This document shows, piece by piece, positions 1 through 10,655 of a stretch of DNA of 64,000 nt; the first letter of the stretch is position 1; every line of letters begins with the position of its first letter. Source of the stretch: Lunularia cruciata. Taxonomy: Eukaryota; Streptophyta; Marchantiopsida; Lunulariales; Lunulariaceae. The position numbers and the translations under genes were made by a program. The notes under the pieces were generated by a model. The model saw nothing but the letters and a program-made list of their open reading frames with translations, was not told the DNA's origin and searched no databases. The DNA lies in NCBI GenBank assembly GCA_948567375.1, contig OX419757.1, positions 16,368,001 through 16,432,000 on the forward strand. Reading direction: 5' to 3'.

Positions 1-667
1 CATGCCTTTCGCCGTAATTCATATTTTCCTCTAGATTCATTGAAATCTTCAAAGTACTCTCTTTACTATAAATAAATAAACGTGTTATCGATTCTCCGTA
101 AATAGTCTGAAGTCGAAAATATATTTGAATTGAAGAAAAGGCTCATCTAATTGATCTCTATGAATCTTTCTCATAATACGTGAGGATCATTCTAAAGTAA
201 TTATATGGGTGATTGTTTGGACTTTTATTTTTATTTCTTTTATTTTACTGGAGGCTTGTTTACCATACCCTCGATCACGACTTATTCTTGACTTTTTATT
301 TAGTCACGGGTCAGAACCGCTTTTGTTCTCGTACAGATATATACATGTCTCATGTTCGACGGCGTCGCTCATTCACCGACCTTTGACTATTCACTCTCTT
401 CCCCCTTCGCCCCAACTCACGTACATTGTTTTGCTTCATGGGTCCCTTTTGAGTGTTCTGAACACTATGTCATTTTCAATTCCACCATTAATGGTTTACT
501 TTTGATTGGTAGGTTTTCAATTACAGTTTGTTTATTACACTCCTTACATTACTTACAAATATCTGTTCTCTCCTGTTGATCAGGATATATTGATGATACA
601 AGTAGAATAATAAGTAGCATAACTACTATGATATGCAACGGTATAGTCTATCTAGTCTATTGAGTTA
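1..667. other. Flanking DNA left of the pogo-like element, no gene found
   Basis: The short open frames here (for example 209-579) look like chance: they resemble no family I know and overlap each other in two frames. I see no RNA gene, LTR or coding signature. Confidence 0.4.
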
Positions 668-849
668 TATAGTAGAACCTGTCTAAAGTGATACCGTCTA
701 AACTAATAACCTCCATATACAAATACTTGACACCGGTCCGGAGTATGTCCCCATACTTGAACTAATAACCCTCTATTGGTTGATATTCAATACTTTTTAT
801 CGGTCCAACAAGTATTGTAAACTAATATACACAAAATAAAAAATAAAAA

Positions 850-925
850 AAATTGGAATTGCAGCTGGAAAATATTGTCTAATTGCGTTGAAATAATCCT
901 CAATGCCCTTCTGGACCATCTTGCA
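850..925 (-). pseudogene. Probable C-terminal scrap of the pogo-like transposase
   Basis: Read on the minus strand, the sequence gives a frame containing KGIEDYFNAIRQYFPAAIPI, which resembles the end of a DDE transposase. It lies in the same orientation as the N-terminal piece at 13713-13876 and just inside the left terminus, where the 3' end of the gene should be. It joins a 5'-truncated family A LTR near 927, so a deletion removed the catalytic part. The match is short and is a pattern judgement only. Confidence 0.4.
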
Positions 926-926
926 T

Positions 927-1616
927 GTAACATCTAGAATGATTTTATACATGATGGTCAAAATAGATAAGATAGAAGTATCACCAAAAGAGTACTTCTA
1001 CAAATAGGGCAGAAACCGAAATAGACTTGAGAACTTTAGAACCAATAGCTAGACATATGATTTAAAGGTGAGAATTGGTTTGGTAACATCTGGAAGGATG
1101 TTACACATGATGGACTAAACAGATCAGAAAAAGGTATCACCAAAAGGGGGTTTCTACTAATAGAGTAGGAACCGAAATATGCCTGAAATCTTTGAAGGCA
1201 ATTTCGGAGGCCTAACGGATGAATTAGGCCTCAAAAATGTGCGGAATCCCCCCCCCCCCAAATGGTGGAAAGGCTGGCCTTCCCTCCCCCTGCTTTGTCT
1301 CGTCTAGAGCTTTCCAACGGTACCTTACGTGATTCTGAGATTCCTACAGGAAGATTCCCTAAAAGATTCCCTCCGGTCAAAGCTTGTTTGACCAACCAGA
1401 TAGGACCTAGACCAGACAGGTCACCCATCCAAGTAAGTAATCCAAGGGTGGAGCTTGCTAACATGTCACCTATCTATGTCCCTAATCCTATGGTGGAGCT
1501 TCCATGGAGGAAATCCTCTTTGTCTATATAATAAAGAGAAGGTGCTCCCTTGGTGCATCGAATGTTTGAGTGTGCAATTTGTGTTTTCTCTCTTCTCTTG
1601 TCCTCGGAGTATTACA
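927..1616 (+). mobile_element. Family A LTR, 5'-truncated, probably a solo LTR remnant
   Basis: The sequence follows the family A LTRs at 6290-7021 and 12190-12926 from about their 50th base to their end (GGAGTATTACA at 1606-1616). It includes a C-rich run near 1250 and a stretch reading TATATAATAAAGAG at about 1525, a likely promoter element. It abuts the family B 3' LTR at 1617, so it appears to have inserted into that LTR. The next bases CTTCC would be one copy of the target duplication; the other copy was lost in the left-hand deletion. Frames at 1231-1531 on both strands lie inside this LTR and are not genes. Confidence 0.75.
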
Positions 1617-1877
1617 CTTCCTTGAACCGCTTTCTTAGAGTGCAAGCCAAGTTAACTAGGAAGCTTCTCAAGAAGCTTCTTCTAGAAGCCGCCTACTTGG
1701 CGTGCAAGCTAAGCTAGTTAGAAGCTTCTAGAAGCTACTTGCTTGGAGCGCAAGTTAACTAGTCAAGAAGCTTCCCAAGAAGTTTCCTAGATGCTTTTGG
1801 AATATTCTAGGCTAATTTGGCTTATTCTCTACTTTGTTAGCCTTACTAACTACGTCGCTAAACTCCATATTGTTACA
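1617..1877 (-). mobile_element. Family B 3' LTR fragment (minus-strand element)
   Basis: This matches the inner part of the LTR at 13302-13712, including repeated AAGCTTC palindromes and the terminal TGTAACAATATGG read on the minus strand from 1877. The U3 start adjoins a purine-rich tract at 1878-1895 (GGTGGGAGAATA on the minus strand), the expected polypurine tract. The distal part of the LTR (TATA box, R, U5) is missing because of the family A LTR insertion and a deletion. A heat-shock-element-like GAAnnTTCnnGAA run is at 1721-1733. Confidence 0.8.
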
Positions 1878-1899
1878 TATTCTCCCACCGCTAGTTGGT

Positions 1900-2410
1900 G
1901 ACGTCCTCGTTGCCATTGAAGCTTTAAACTCTTGGATGGTTGTCTGTGCATTGTGGAGGTGAGAAAGAGTTTCCCATGTGGTATCATGAAGGGGTACCCT
2001 TTCCAAAGGACCTTGTACTTTGTATGTTGGCGGTGTCCTCGTTGGATGTGGCAATGTGCAAGGATACAATCAACTTTGTACTCCTCATGATCATTGATAG
2101 GGATAGGGGGAGGAGGCGGTTGGACTGAAGAGGAGAAGGAAGAGGGGTTAGGAACAAAGGGTTTCAACTTGGAAACATGAAAGACAAGATAGATGCGCAT
2201 ATGACAAGGCAGGGCAAATCGACAAGCAATAGGAGAGACAATTTGGGTGATATCAAAAGGTCTTATCCAATTAGGGCCCAAGTTTACGAACTTGGGTATC
2301 AAGTAGGAAGGATAAATTACTAGAGGATAGCATAACTTTATCATCAAATTCAAAAGTGAGATCACGACGATGGTGGTTCGCATATTGTTTTTGACGATTC
2401 CAAGCAACAA
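1900..2410 (-). pseudogene. Family B integrase C-terminus and chromodomain remnant
   Basis: The frame on the minus strand includes a stretch reading EYKVDCILAHCHIQR and then KYKVLWKGYP, the chromodomain core that follows integrase in chromoviruses. The continuation (TTWETLSHLHNA) lies in a second frame, so there is a frameshift after the WKGYP motif. Chromodomains of this kind guide integration to particular chromatin. The upstream part has an MRIYLVFHVSKLKP segment, the usual integrase tail just before the chromodomain. Confidence 0.75.
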
Positions 2411-2980
2411 GGAAGTGAGATTTAGCTTGTTGGAGAGATTCAGATATGGTGGTCAAGAAGGTTGAAGTATGAGAGACTTGAGACGGAGGAGGAGCAAGAA
2501 GAGAATCTAGGACAAGCGGATCTTGACTAAAATTGAGAAAGAAAGGAGAGAATCCGGTGCTTTCCTGTTTAGAATTGTTGTATGCACACTCCTCATCTGC
2601 AAGACATTCATCCCAATTTGTATGGTGAATGTTGACAAAGGCACAAAGGATAAATTCCAAAGTCCAATTTTCATGTTCAGTTTGTCCATCCGTTTGAGGA
2701 TGATAGGTTGTGAACAAAGCAAGCTTGGTGCCAAGTTTTTGGAAGAGGGCTTGCCAAAACTTTCCGGTGAAGCGAGGATCACGGTCGGAGATGAGTACAT
2801 GTGGAATCCCATGATGTTTGAATACATTATTGAAGTAGAGTTACGCTCCAAGGTTAGAGCATCCACAGTATCAACCATTGGTGCCAAATGGATTTGCTTA
2901 CTAAGCTTATCCACAAACACCACAATTGTTGTGTGACCTTGTTGTGTCCTAGGCAAAGAGGTGCTGAGATCTAAGCTCAC
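2271..2980 (-). pseudogene. Family B integrase core, frameshifted
   Basis: Two overlapping minus-strand frames carry retroviral-type integrase sequence. MSLDLSTSLPRTQQGHTTIV with FVDKLSKQIHLAP is the first catalytic Asp region, and YHPQTDGQTEHEN carries the Glu region. The change of frame inside the domain shows it is broken. The zinc-binding N-terminal part lies in the next segment (3198-3473). The plus-strand frame at 2523-2936 is an antisense shadow. Confidence 0.8.
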
Positions 2981-3197
2981 ATGTTCCCAATGAGTAGTTG
3001 GAATGGGAAGTGGATGAAGGATTCCACTCTACTTCTGGTTATTGGCCTTGTTAACAACTCTTACATGATCGAACAAACTCTCGAACATCTCACGTCATGT
3101 TGGGCCACCACCATTGGTGTTGGAGGGTACCCAAGGTCTTGTCTACCCCCATGTGACCAGCTATTGGTAAATCATGGGCTTCCTAAAAGCGCACAAG

Positions 3198-3473
3198 TCA
3201 AAGATCACCTTTGGCTGGAACATAGATTTGGTCCACATGGAATAGAAGGCCTTCCTTGAAGGAGAAGGTGTTGTACTCCTTGTCCCTTGTTGTCAGACAA
3301 CCATGTACCATTTGGAAGAAGGGATCTTGTTGTGAAACTGACCAAAACTCATTATGGACCTTAGGGTCAATTGACACCGTTATAATTGCCACCGTGATGA
3401 GAGGAGGAGACTTCAAATCAGGTCGTCGTGATGCCATGGAACCAACCTGGTTTGTACTCAAGTTTGATGTCAA
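3198..3473 (-). pseudogene. Family B RNase H to integrase linker and integrase N-terminus remnant
   Basis: The minus-strand frame contains DKEYNTFSFKEGLLFHVDQIYVP, the sequence that typically precedes the HHCC zinc-binding domain of Ty3-type integrases. The same segment recurs in the plus-strand relative at 54.2 kb. The HHCC residues are scattered over frames in 3000-3200, where stop codons accumulate. Confidence 0.65.
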
Positions 3474-3593
3474 ACAATTGGAGTTGCTCTTCCCATTGAT
3501 GATGTCGACTCTTTATGTGTTCCAAGTGTAAGGTCTGCAACAATGGCTTGTGATCAGTTGCATGACCACTTGCTTCCCCAAGAGGTAATGCCT

Positions 3594-3815
3594 CTATACC
3601 TTGGTGGCATATACCATTGCAAGTTGTTCCCGATCTTGAGCAGAGTAATTTTGTTCAGCTGTATTTAGTCGGCAAGACACAAAGGCAATGGGATGTAGTC
3701 CATTTGGGAATTCTTGTTGCAGCACAACTCCACTTGCAAAGTTAGAAGCATCAAAATCAACCACACAAGGTAGTTGAGGATCATATGGTTGAAGAATGGG
3801 TCCTAAAGACACCAT
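3594..3815 (-). pseudogene. Family B RNase H remnant
   Basis: The minus-strand frame reads CVVDFDASNFASGVVLQQEF, followed by HPIAFVSCRLNTAEQNYSAQ and DREQLAMVYA. This is the usual start of a Ty3 RNase H domain, with the first catalytic Asp in the DASNFA motif and the Glu in REQLA. The domain ends early at a stop. The connection to the reverse transcriptase (3840-4125) is decayed. Confidence 0.75.
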
Positions 3816-4125
3816 ATGCTTTAACTTCTGGAATGCTTCTTCATGCTTGGTGGTACATTAGAAATTAGAGTTCTTTCCCAAGAGGTCAATCAATGGTGTA
3901 GCCACATGAGCATAATAGTGGATGAACCATTGGTAAAAACTGGCCAATCCATTGAATGCTCATACTTTTGTAGCATCCTTTGGAGTAGGCCAATCAATAA
4001 TGGCCTTGATCTTCTCTTCTTCTATCTTGATCTCCTCTGATGAGATCTTGATCCCCTCTGAAGGTAACCTCCTTTTGCCAAAAGGTACACTTCAACTTCT
4101 TACAATAAAATTTCTATTGTCATAG

Positions 4126-4830
4126 TCATCTTAGGACTTCTCGTACATGATTCACGTGTTCTGCCTCTGTCTTTCTATAGACTAAGATATTGTCCAAGAA
4201 CACCACTACGGACCGATCCAATAGTCCCTCCAACACCTGATGCATCTGATCCATGAAGACTTTTGGAGCATTAGTGACTCCAAACGATAGAACTCTCCAC
4301 TTGAAATGCCCATACCTTGTGCAAAAAGCAATCTTTTGCACATCCTCTCTGTCAATAGGAATTTGCCAATAGCCGCTATGAAGATCTAGCTTGGAAAAGT
4401 AGCATGCTCCACTTAGTTGATCAAGTAGGTCATCAATCCAAGGCAAGGGATATGCATTCTTCATAGTTTGCTTATTGAGCACACGGTAATCAATATAGAA
4501 ATGAAGTACTACATCCTTCTTTGGAACAAATAGTACCGGTGCTCCCCAATGAGAGGTACTATGTCGTATGAAATCCTTCTCCAACAACTCTATAAGTGTT
4601 GTTTGCAACTCCTCCAACTCCTTTGGTGAGAGTCGATAGATCGGTCTACTCACTGGAGTACTCCTTAGCAATAACTCAATCTTGAAGGGCATACCTCGAT
4701 CAGAGGGTAATCCCTTTGGTAGATCATCCGGAAACACGTTAGCAAACTCTTGAACTATCCAATCAACCATTGCTTGATGAGGCTCTTGGTCCTCCTCAGA
4801 TTGTTCTTGTGCAATCGACTTGATCCACAC
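4126..4830 (-). pseudogene. Family B reverse transcriptase domain, active site mutated
   Basis: This 235-codon minus-strand frame covers most of a Ty3-type reverse transcriptase: the lead-in [18 protein letters not shown], the [11 protein letters not shown] segment, [13 protein letters not shown] (catalytic Asp in LDL), then [19 protein letters not shown]. The catalytic pair normally found in a [YF]xDD box reads FLDN here, so the second Asp is lost. It is still the best-preserved family B domain in this copy. Confidence 0.9.
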
Positions 4831-5102
4831 CGCAAATACAGACTTATCTTCCTCTTCTCCTCTATGGTTGCTTTACTAACAAACTTCCCTTCCACTGACT
4901 CATCTCTCTTCCAAGCTTGCTCCATGGTTGCATTCCTAGCAAACTTCCCATCTTGGGACTCATCTTCCTTCCAGATTTGCTCTATGGCTACCTTCTTGAG
5001 AAACTTCCCATCTTGGGATTGACTATTCTTAGGTGTCTTACTCAGAGGTGCCAAACAACCTAATCAGAAATTCCTACCTTGGTTTTGTACTTGAATTTGT
5101 CG

Positions 5103-5456
5103 TCAGGTCCAATCAAATTGAACCTTATGATGTTCAAGCCAAGGTAGATCCAGAATGATATCATAGTGTAGAGATGCTACTACAAACCTCATACACTCCA
5201 AATACTCCTTCCCAATCTTGAAAGTAACAGGATGTGAGATGCGGAATGCAGAACCCTTTCTACCATCTGCCATCATCAAACTACTTCCAAATATTGGCTT
5301 GATAGGAATACCCAATTCCTTTGCTACTTGCATAGACATGCAATTCTTTGAACTTCTAGAATCAACCAAAATCCTACAACTCCGATTAGATATTGTACCT
5401 TGCAAGTGAAGCAAACTTGCATAAGTCAAGCCTTCAATCCCATTGGAACTAATCAA
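5103..5456 (-). pseudogene. Family B retropepsin-like protease remnant
   Basis: The minus-strand frame contains RILVDSRSSKNCMSMQVAKE where the aspartic protease active site (D-S/T-G-S/A) is expected, so the Gly is replaced by Arg. Further on, YDIILDLPWLEHHKVQFDW is the conserved D-x-I-L-G-x-x-W-L region of Ty3 proteases, with Asp in place of Gly. It lies between the gag zinc knuckle and the reverse transcriptase, as expected. Confidence 0.8.
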
Positions 5457-5499
5457 GCTCCTAGTAGGTGGCTTGAAATCTCCTACTGTGATTCCTTGT

Positions 5500-6284
5500 T
5501 TCCCTGATCATTATGTTCCACAATCTCCATTTGGGCAACTTGTTGAGGTCGCCCATTCCTAAGTGTGCATTCAGCAATGCAATGTCCTACTTGGCGACAA
5601 TAAAAAAAAAACCTCCATTTTGTTGCAATCTTTCTTTATCCGCTGTACCAAGTGGTCTCCGTTGGATAGCATCAATATCCATTGGTGTTGGTTCTTCCAC
5701 CCGTGCATAGTGTATTGGTAGGCCTTGTGTAGGTCAAGGGTGAGACCAAGTTGTTGCAACCAAGGAATCAAAGCACTTAGCCAATTGCATGGCTTCTTCT
5801 ACATTTTGTGGTTCCCGCATGGTCACCTCCAATTTAGTTTGCAACTTCAATCCCCGCACAAATCAATCCAGAACTTCACCTTCTTGTGTATCTGGAATTT
5901 GCACGATGATATTCTAAAATTGTGTGATGTAGCTCCTTATTAAGCCAACTTGCTTCAACTCCGCCAATTTATCTCTGCGGCACAGGTGGCATTTATAGTT
6001 TGAAAGCGACCCAATATTGCATCCTTGAACTCTACTCATGTCAAAATTGGTGCAACAATCTGTTGTTCAGCTCGCTCTATTCAAAATTGCCACCAAAGTT
6101 TTGTCACACCATCTAATTGGCTAGAAGCCAAGAAAATCTTTTTCCGTTCATCTTGAAGATTGGTGGCTTCAAAGTAAAGTTTGCAGTCAAACACAAAATT
6201 CTTCACTATGCTAAGAGATTCTTGCCTTCAAACACTTTGGGTTTTGGAAATTGAATGTGATCTTCTCCATCTTGAATTGGCGCT
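5500..6284 (-). pseudogene. Family B gag, C-terminal part with zinc knuckle
   Basis: Several short minus-strand frames make up a decayed gag. Near 5570-5605 a segment YCRQVGHCIAEC retains a C-x4-H-x4-C part of a CCHC zinc knuckle. The preceding codons contain a tract of A (on +) that breaks the frame. The gag sequence stops at 6284, exactly where the family A element and its target duplication begin, and resumes at 12932. Confidence 0.7.
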
Positions 6285-6289
6285 CTCTC
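6285..6289. repeat. Left target-site duplication CTCTC of the family A element
   Basis: The five bases CTCTC directly precede the 5' LTR (6290) and recur at 12927-12931 directly after the 3' LTR. A 5-bp duplication is usual for Ty3-type integrases, and it confirms insertion into family B gag. Confidence 0.85.
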
Positions 6290-7021
6290 TTTAATACCAA
6301 GAGCTAGCCATATGATCTAGACGTGAAATTTGGTTTGGTAACATATAGAATGATATTATACATGATGGTCAAAATAGATCAGATAGAAGTATCATCAAAA
6401 GAGTACTTCTACTAATAGAGCAGAAACCAAAATAGATTTGAGAACCTTAGAACCAATAGCTAGATATGTGATTTAAAGGTGAGAATTATTTTGGTTACAT
6501 CTGGAAGGATGTTACACATGATGGACTAAATAGATCAGAAAGAGGTATTACCAAAAGGGGACTTCTACTAATAGAGTATGAACCGAAATATGCTTGAAAT
6601 CTTTGAAGGTAATTTTGGAGGCCTAAACGGACGAATTAGGCCTTAAAAAGTATGCAGACCCCCTCCCCCAATTAGAGGAGAGGTTAGCCTTCCCTCCCCT
6701 TGGTTTATCTCATCAAGAGCTTTCCAATGGTACCTTCCGTGATTTTGAGACTTCTACAAGAAGATTCCCTAAAAGATTCCCTCCAATCAAAGCTTGTTTG
6801 ACCAACCAAATAGGACCTAGACCAACATGTCACCTATCCAAGTAAGTAATCCAAGGGTGGAGCTTGTTGGGATGTCACCTATCTGTGTGCTTAATCCTAT
6901 GGTGGAGCTTCCTTGGAGATCTTCTTTATCTATATAATAAAGAGAAGGTGTTCCTTTGGGGCACCAAATGTTAAGTGTGTAATTTGTGTTTTCTCTCTTC
7001 TCTTGTCCTCGGAGTATCACA
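6290..7021 (+). mobile_element. Family A 5' LTR (732 bp)
   Basis: It is paired with 12190-12926 and starts TTTAATACCAAGAGC (TGTAATACC in the partner). It ends in TATCACA at 7021, one base before a tRNA-Met primer site. Inside are two diverged tandem units of about 155 bp (about 6300-6455 and 6455-6620), each with a C-T-A-G-C-[CT]-A start and a CATGATGG-like core. A TATATAATAAAGAG promoter-like box is near 6931. Confidence 0.88.
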
Positions 7022-7022
7022 A

Positions 7023-7034
7023 TGGTATCAGAGC
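7023..7034 (+). other. Primer binding site for initiator tRNA-Met (family A)
   Basis: TGGTATCAGAGC starts two bases after the LTR end. It is complementary to the 3' end of plant initiator tRNA-Met, the primer used by most plant Ty3 and Copia elements. Confidence 0.88.
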
Positions 7035-7159
7035 AAGTGTCTTAGTCCAAGAGAGTGGATCACCCCTCTTGGAAGAGCATGAAACATTGAAACTGAGTTA
7101 TTTGAGGTGGGGAACATAGATTAATTGCTAGACTTAGGAAGGACTTAAGAGAGCGGACG

Positions 7160-8620
7160 AGATGGATGCACCGAGAGGACAATTTCACGCACCTAGCTTT
7201 CCATTCCCAAATCCATTCCACATCAAGGTTATGTACATCTAGCGTGAGCAAATGAGGGTATAGCTAGTTTATCACTTTGGCATAGAATTCATGGATAGGG
7301 TGATGAACTCACCAAACCCGGTGATTCTACTTGTGGTGATATATGATATAGAGTAGGATTTGACAATTTCCATCCTATTATGATAATATGGATGTGAATG
7401 TCCCAAATCCTCTCCCTTTCAACACTCAAGTAGAAATCTATTATGTAGTGAGACCAAAAGTGATGTTTAGAGATTTTATGGTAAGAATTTTGGCGAGGAG
7501 TATTATCAACTAGTGATAGCTTCTAAGGTCCCAATGGTAGTTCCGATAGTTTTTGTGCCTTCCAGAGTGATCATATTGACTCTATATTGAAGTAGACATT
7601 AGCAATTGAGTGTTGCACGAACCATGGATCTACAATTGCAAGAGTTGGTGCAAGGAATGCAAGGGATGTTGAATGAATTTTGAGAGATTAAGATGACTAT
7701 GGGGACATTACAAAGTCAAGTGCAAATCCTCAGGAATGATCAAGCCATGCAAGAAGAAGAGCCATCTCAAAACCCAGTACCTATGACTAAATTACTTGGA
7801 GAAGCACCTGTGCCTACAAACCTTATCAATGATGAAGCCACATTGTTACTCCGGATGAAGAAGACACGCAACATTGAGCCTTACAAGGGGTAACATACGA
7901 TGGGAGTAGTGGAAAATTGGATCTCAAGAATGAATCAATATTTTTGATTGTTCTCAATAGAGATCATTGAGCATGTTACAGGTGTGTTTGCATGTGGGTA
8001 CTTGACCGATAAAGCCCTCACATAGTATGATGCTTGGGAATGATCCATGTTGGTAGAGAGAAGTTTAGTCACGTGGATAGTAAAGCAAGAAGGATTATTG
8101 AAGAATTTCCAATCGGTGGATTTTTTGCAAATGGTTTGAACCTGACTATGGGGATTGAGATAAAAGAAAATCGTACAAGAGTATGTGGAGGCATTTTTGG
8201 ATCTACAAGTTGCAATAACCGACATGAGTCCAACAAAGGCTCTTGACAATTTCAAACAAGGGTTAAAGGAGTGGATTTGCCAAGAAGTCATGGTGCAAAA
8301 TCCTCGCACGGTATTTGAAGCCATTGCTTGTGCATAGAGAATAGCAAGAGCATTGGGTGGAGGTGAAGGAGTAGTTCCACCTCAACATTATTGGGCAAAA
8401 ATGTCATACATGGGTGGACCAGTATCGATGGAATTGGGCAACCTCTGATTTTGAGATCAAGGAGCACGACCGCTTCAAGGAGAGCGTGGACGGGTAGAAG
8501 AACAAAGAGATGGAGTCCCACAAGGAGAAGGAACTCAAGGAATACAATGCTGTTGTTACAATTGTGGCCGTATTGGGCACATATCTACCAACTGTCGGAC
8601 TCATTTCCCTAGAGGCCCTC
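7160..8620 (+). pseudogene. Family A gag remnant with CCHC zinc knuckle
   Basis: The plus-strand fragments between 7160 and 8620 lie in shifting frames. A first one reads MDAPRGQFHAPSFPFPNPFH, and another (7693-7893) is a glutamine-rich coiled segment. At 8554-8595 the sequence encodes CYNCGRIGHISTNC, a perfect C-x2-C-x4-H-x4-C knuckle that would bind RNA in the particle. Stops at several points between make gag non-functional. The minus-strand frames over 7935-8673 are shadows. Confidence 0.75.
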
Positions 8621-8662
8621 GGCCTTCGTATAGGCAATCTTTGAACAACATGGAGAGGCGCA

Positions 8663-9276
8663 TTGAACAACATGAAGAGGAGGAGGTGGAATCACTTTGG
8701 AAAACAAAGATCACCAGCAAATATACCTTGCTGCTTTACTGGTTCAATAAGGAAGAAGAGAAGCGAGGGAAGGAAGAAGACTAATGCGCAAAGATCCCAA
8801 AAGGCAACCTCACAATTGATTGGTGTGAATGGAGTCATAGAAGGCAATCAAGTGAGAGTATTAATCAATCTAGGAGCAACAAAAAATTTCTTATCTTGCT
8901 CTATTGCAATAAGATTGGGAATGGATCTAGAGAGAGATAGGAGTGAAGAAGTAGAGTTGCCTATGGGCAAATAGAGAGGATTGAATCATTACCTAGATGG
9001 GTAACACTCTCTGTAGGAGAATATCAAGAAGTAATTGAGTGGCAAGTGATACAATTAGCTCGTTATGATGCAATCTTAGGCATGCCATGGATGGAGCATT
9101 ACAACCCTATGGTAGATTGGAGGAAGAAAGTAGTGAGAACCCCCCAATGGTCAATCATTGGGGTTAAAGAAAAATCACCCAAGCAAGATTGGCCTCTATA
9201 TGTCATAGGGACAACAACTATTTGTAAGACCAATAGATGTTTCATGGGTCTAATAAGAGAAGTCCAGAGTGCATAA
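8663..9276 (+). pseudogene. Family A retropepsin-like protease remnant
   Basis: The frame at 8663-8974 carries VRVLINLGATKNFLSCSIAI, which corresponds to the D-S-G-A-T active site, with Asp-Ser replaced by Asn-Leu. The frame at 9046-9276 carries YDAILGMPWMEHYNPMVDW, the conserved I-L-G-M-x-W-L region. The two halves are separated by an in-frame stop. The domain lies between the zinc knuckle and the reverse transcriptase, as expected. Confidence 0.82.
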
Positions 9277-9300
9277 CTTGATAGACAAGTTCTTGAGAAA

Positions 9301-9927
9301 TTGAAGACTGCGGTGGATGAATTTCAAGATGTCTTTCCCAATGATCTACCCTCAGGATTACCAGCAAAAAGGAGAGTAGATCATAAAATTGAGACACTCC
9401 CAGAGAAGACACCTCCTTGTAAGGCCCCATATCGCCTATCACCTCATGAGTTGGAGGAGTGTAAGACTCAAATTGAGGATATGTTGCAGAAGGGGTTCAT
9501 CCAACCTAACGTATCACCATATGGGGCTACTATCTTGTTTGTGAAGAAGAAGGATGGTACAATACACATGTGCACTGACTATCGAGGTCTCAATTAGCAA
9601 ACAATGAAGAACAAATACCCCTTACCTTGCATGGCTGACCTATTTGATCAACTCCATGGAGCAAGATACTTCACCAAATTGGACTTGCAGAGCAATTACA
9701 ATCAAATCCAAATTGTAGAAGAGGATGTGTACAAAAATGCCTTTCAAACCAGGTATGGCCACTTTGAGTATCTTGTGATGCCTTTTGGTCTCACCAATGC
9801 ACCTACCACTTTCATGAGTCTAATGAATGACATATTTTGTCCATACTTGGATAAGTCTATTATTGTCTTCTTGGAAGATATCTTATTATATAGTAGCATG
9901 ATGACAAAACACAAACAACATCTATGA
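9301..9927 (+). pseudogene. Family A reverse transcriptase domain
   Basis: Two in-line frames (9301-9597 and 9604-9927) are separated by a single stop codon. They give [62 protein letters not shown], and FLEDILLYS at the catalytic box. There the first Asp of the usual xDD pair is Glu. The thumb and connection follow at 9958-10296 (WEFGKSEVDYLGHRVSAEGI, then LKSFLGLTGFYRRFV). Confidence 0.9.
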
Positions 9928-9957
9928 GAGGTCCTCCAGATTCTAAGATAGAATCAA

Positions 9958-10640
9958 TTGTATGCCAAAATCTCAAAGTGGGAGTTTGGCAAGTCTGAAG
10001 TAGACTACTTGGGGCATAGAGTAAGTGCAGAGGGAATTCAAGTATTGATAGTTAAAATAGAGGTCATTCAAAAATTGCATGCCCCTAGAGATCAGACTCA
10101 ACTCAAGAGCTTCTTGGGGTTGACAGGATTCTATCGTAGATTTGTCAATGACTTCTCCAAGGTTGCACAGCCTTTAATGACACTACTTGGTAAGGAGAAG
10201 AAGTGGACATGGGGAACCACACAAGAGTTGGCCTTTCAAATATTGAAAGCCACCTTGCTACATGCATCAATCTTGAAGTGGTATGACCCAAAATGACCAA
10301 TCAAGTTGGCTACAAATGCATCAGGCGTAGCAATAGGAGCAATCCTACAACAAGAGTGGCATGACGGATGGCATCCAATTGCATATTTCTCTCAAAAGTT
10401 GTTACCAGCAGAGCGTAACTACCACACCATAGAACAAGAAAAGATAGCCATTGTTTTGGCAACCAAGCATTGAGAAGCACTATCGAGGCAAGAAGGCATT
10501 TGTAGTAAAGACAGACCACAAACCTCTAGTCTACCTCGAGACGTAGAAGGATCTATCTCATTGCCAGATTTGGTGGGCAGAGTAGCAACAACGCTTCAAC
10601 ATGTCAATCACCTACGTGGAAGGTAAAGAATCAACTTGCT
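9958..10640 (+). pseudogene. Family A connection and RNase H remnant
   Basis: The frame at 9958-10296 is the connection domain, ending in ILKWYDPK. RNase H follows in broken frames from about 10300 ([17 protein letters not shown], then LPAERNYHT) to about 10640 (MSITYVEGKESTC in an interrupted frame). At least three stops or shifts lie within the domain. Confidence 0.72.
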
Positions 10641-10655
10641 GATGCATTCACTCGC

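Noticed and set aside
1231-1531. Overlapping open frames on both strands (77 and 89 codons)
   Set aside because: They lie inside a family A LTR that recurs at 6.3-7.0 and 12.2-12.9 kb, so they are repeat sequence.
7023-7034. tRNA gene suggested by the tRNA-Met-like word
   Set aside because: It is only the 12-base primer site after an LTR; no cloverleaf surrounds it. The same holds at 13289-13300 and 63840-63851.
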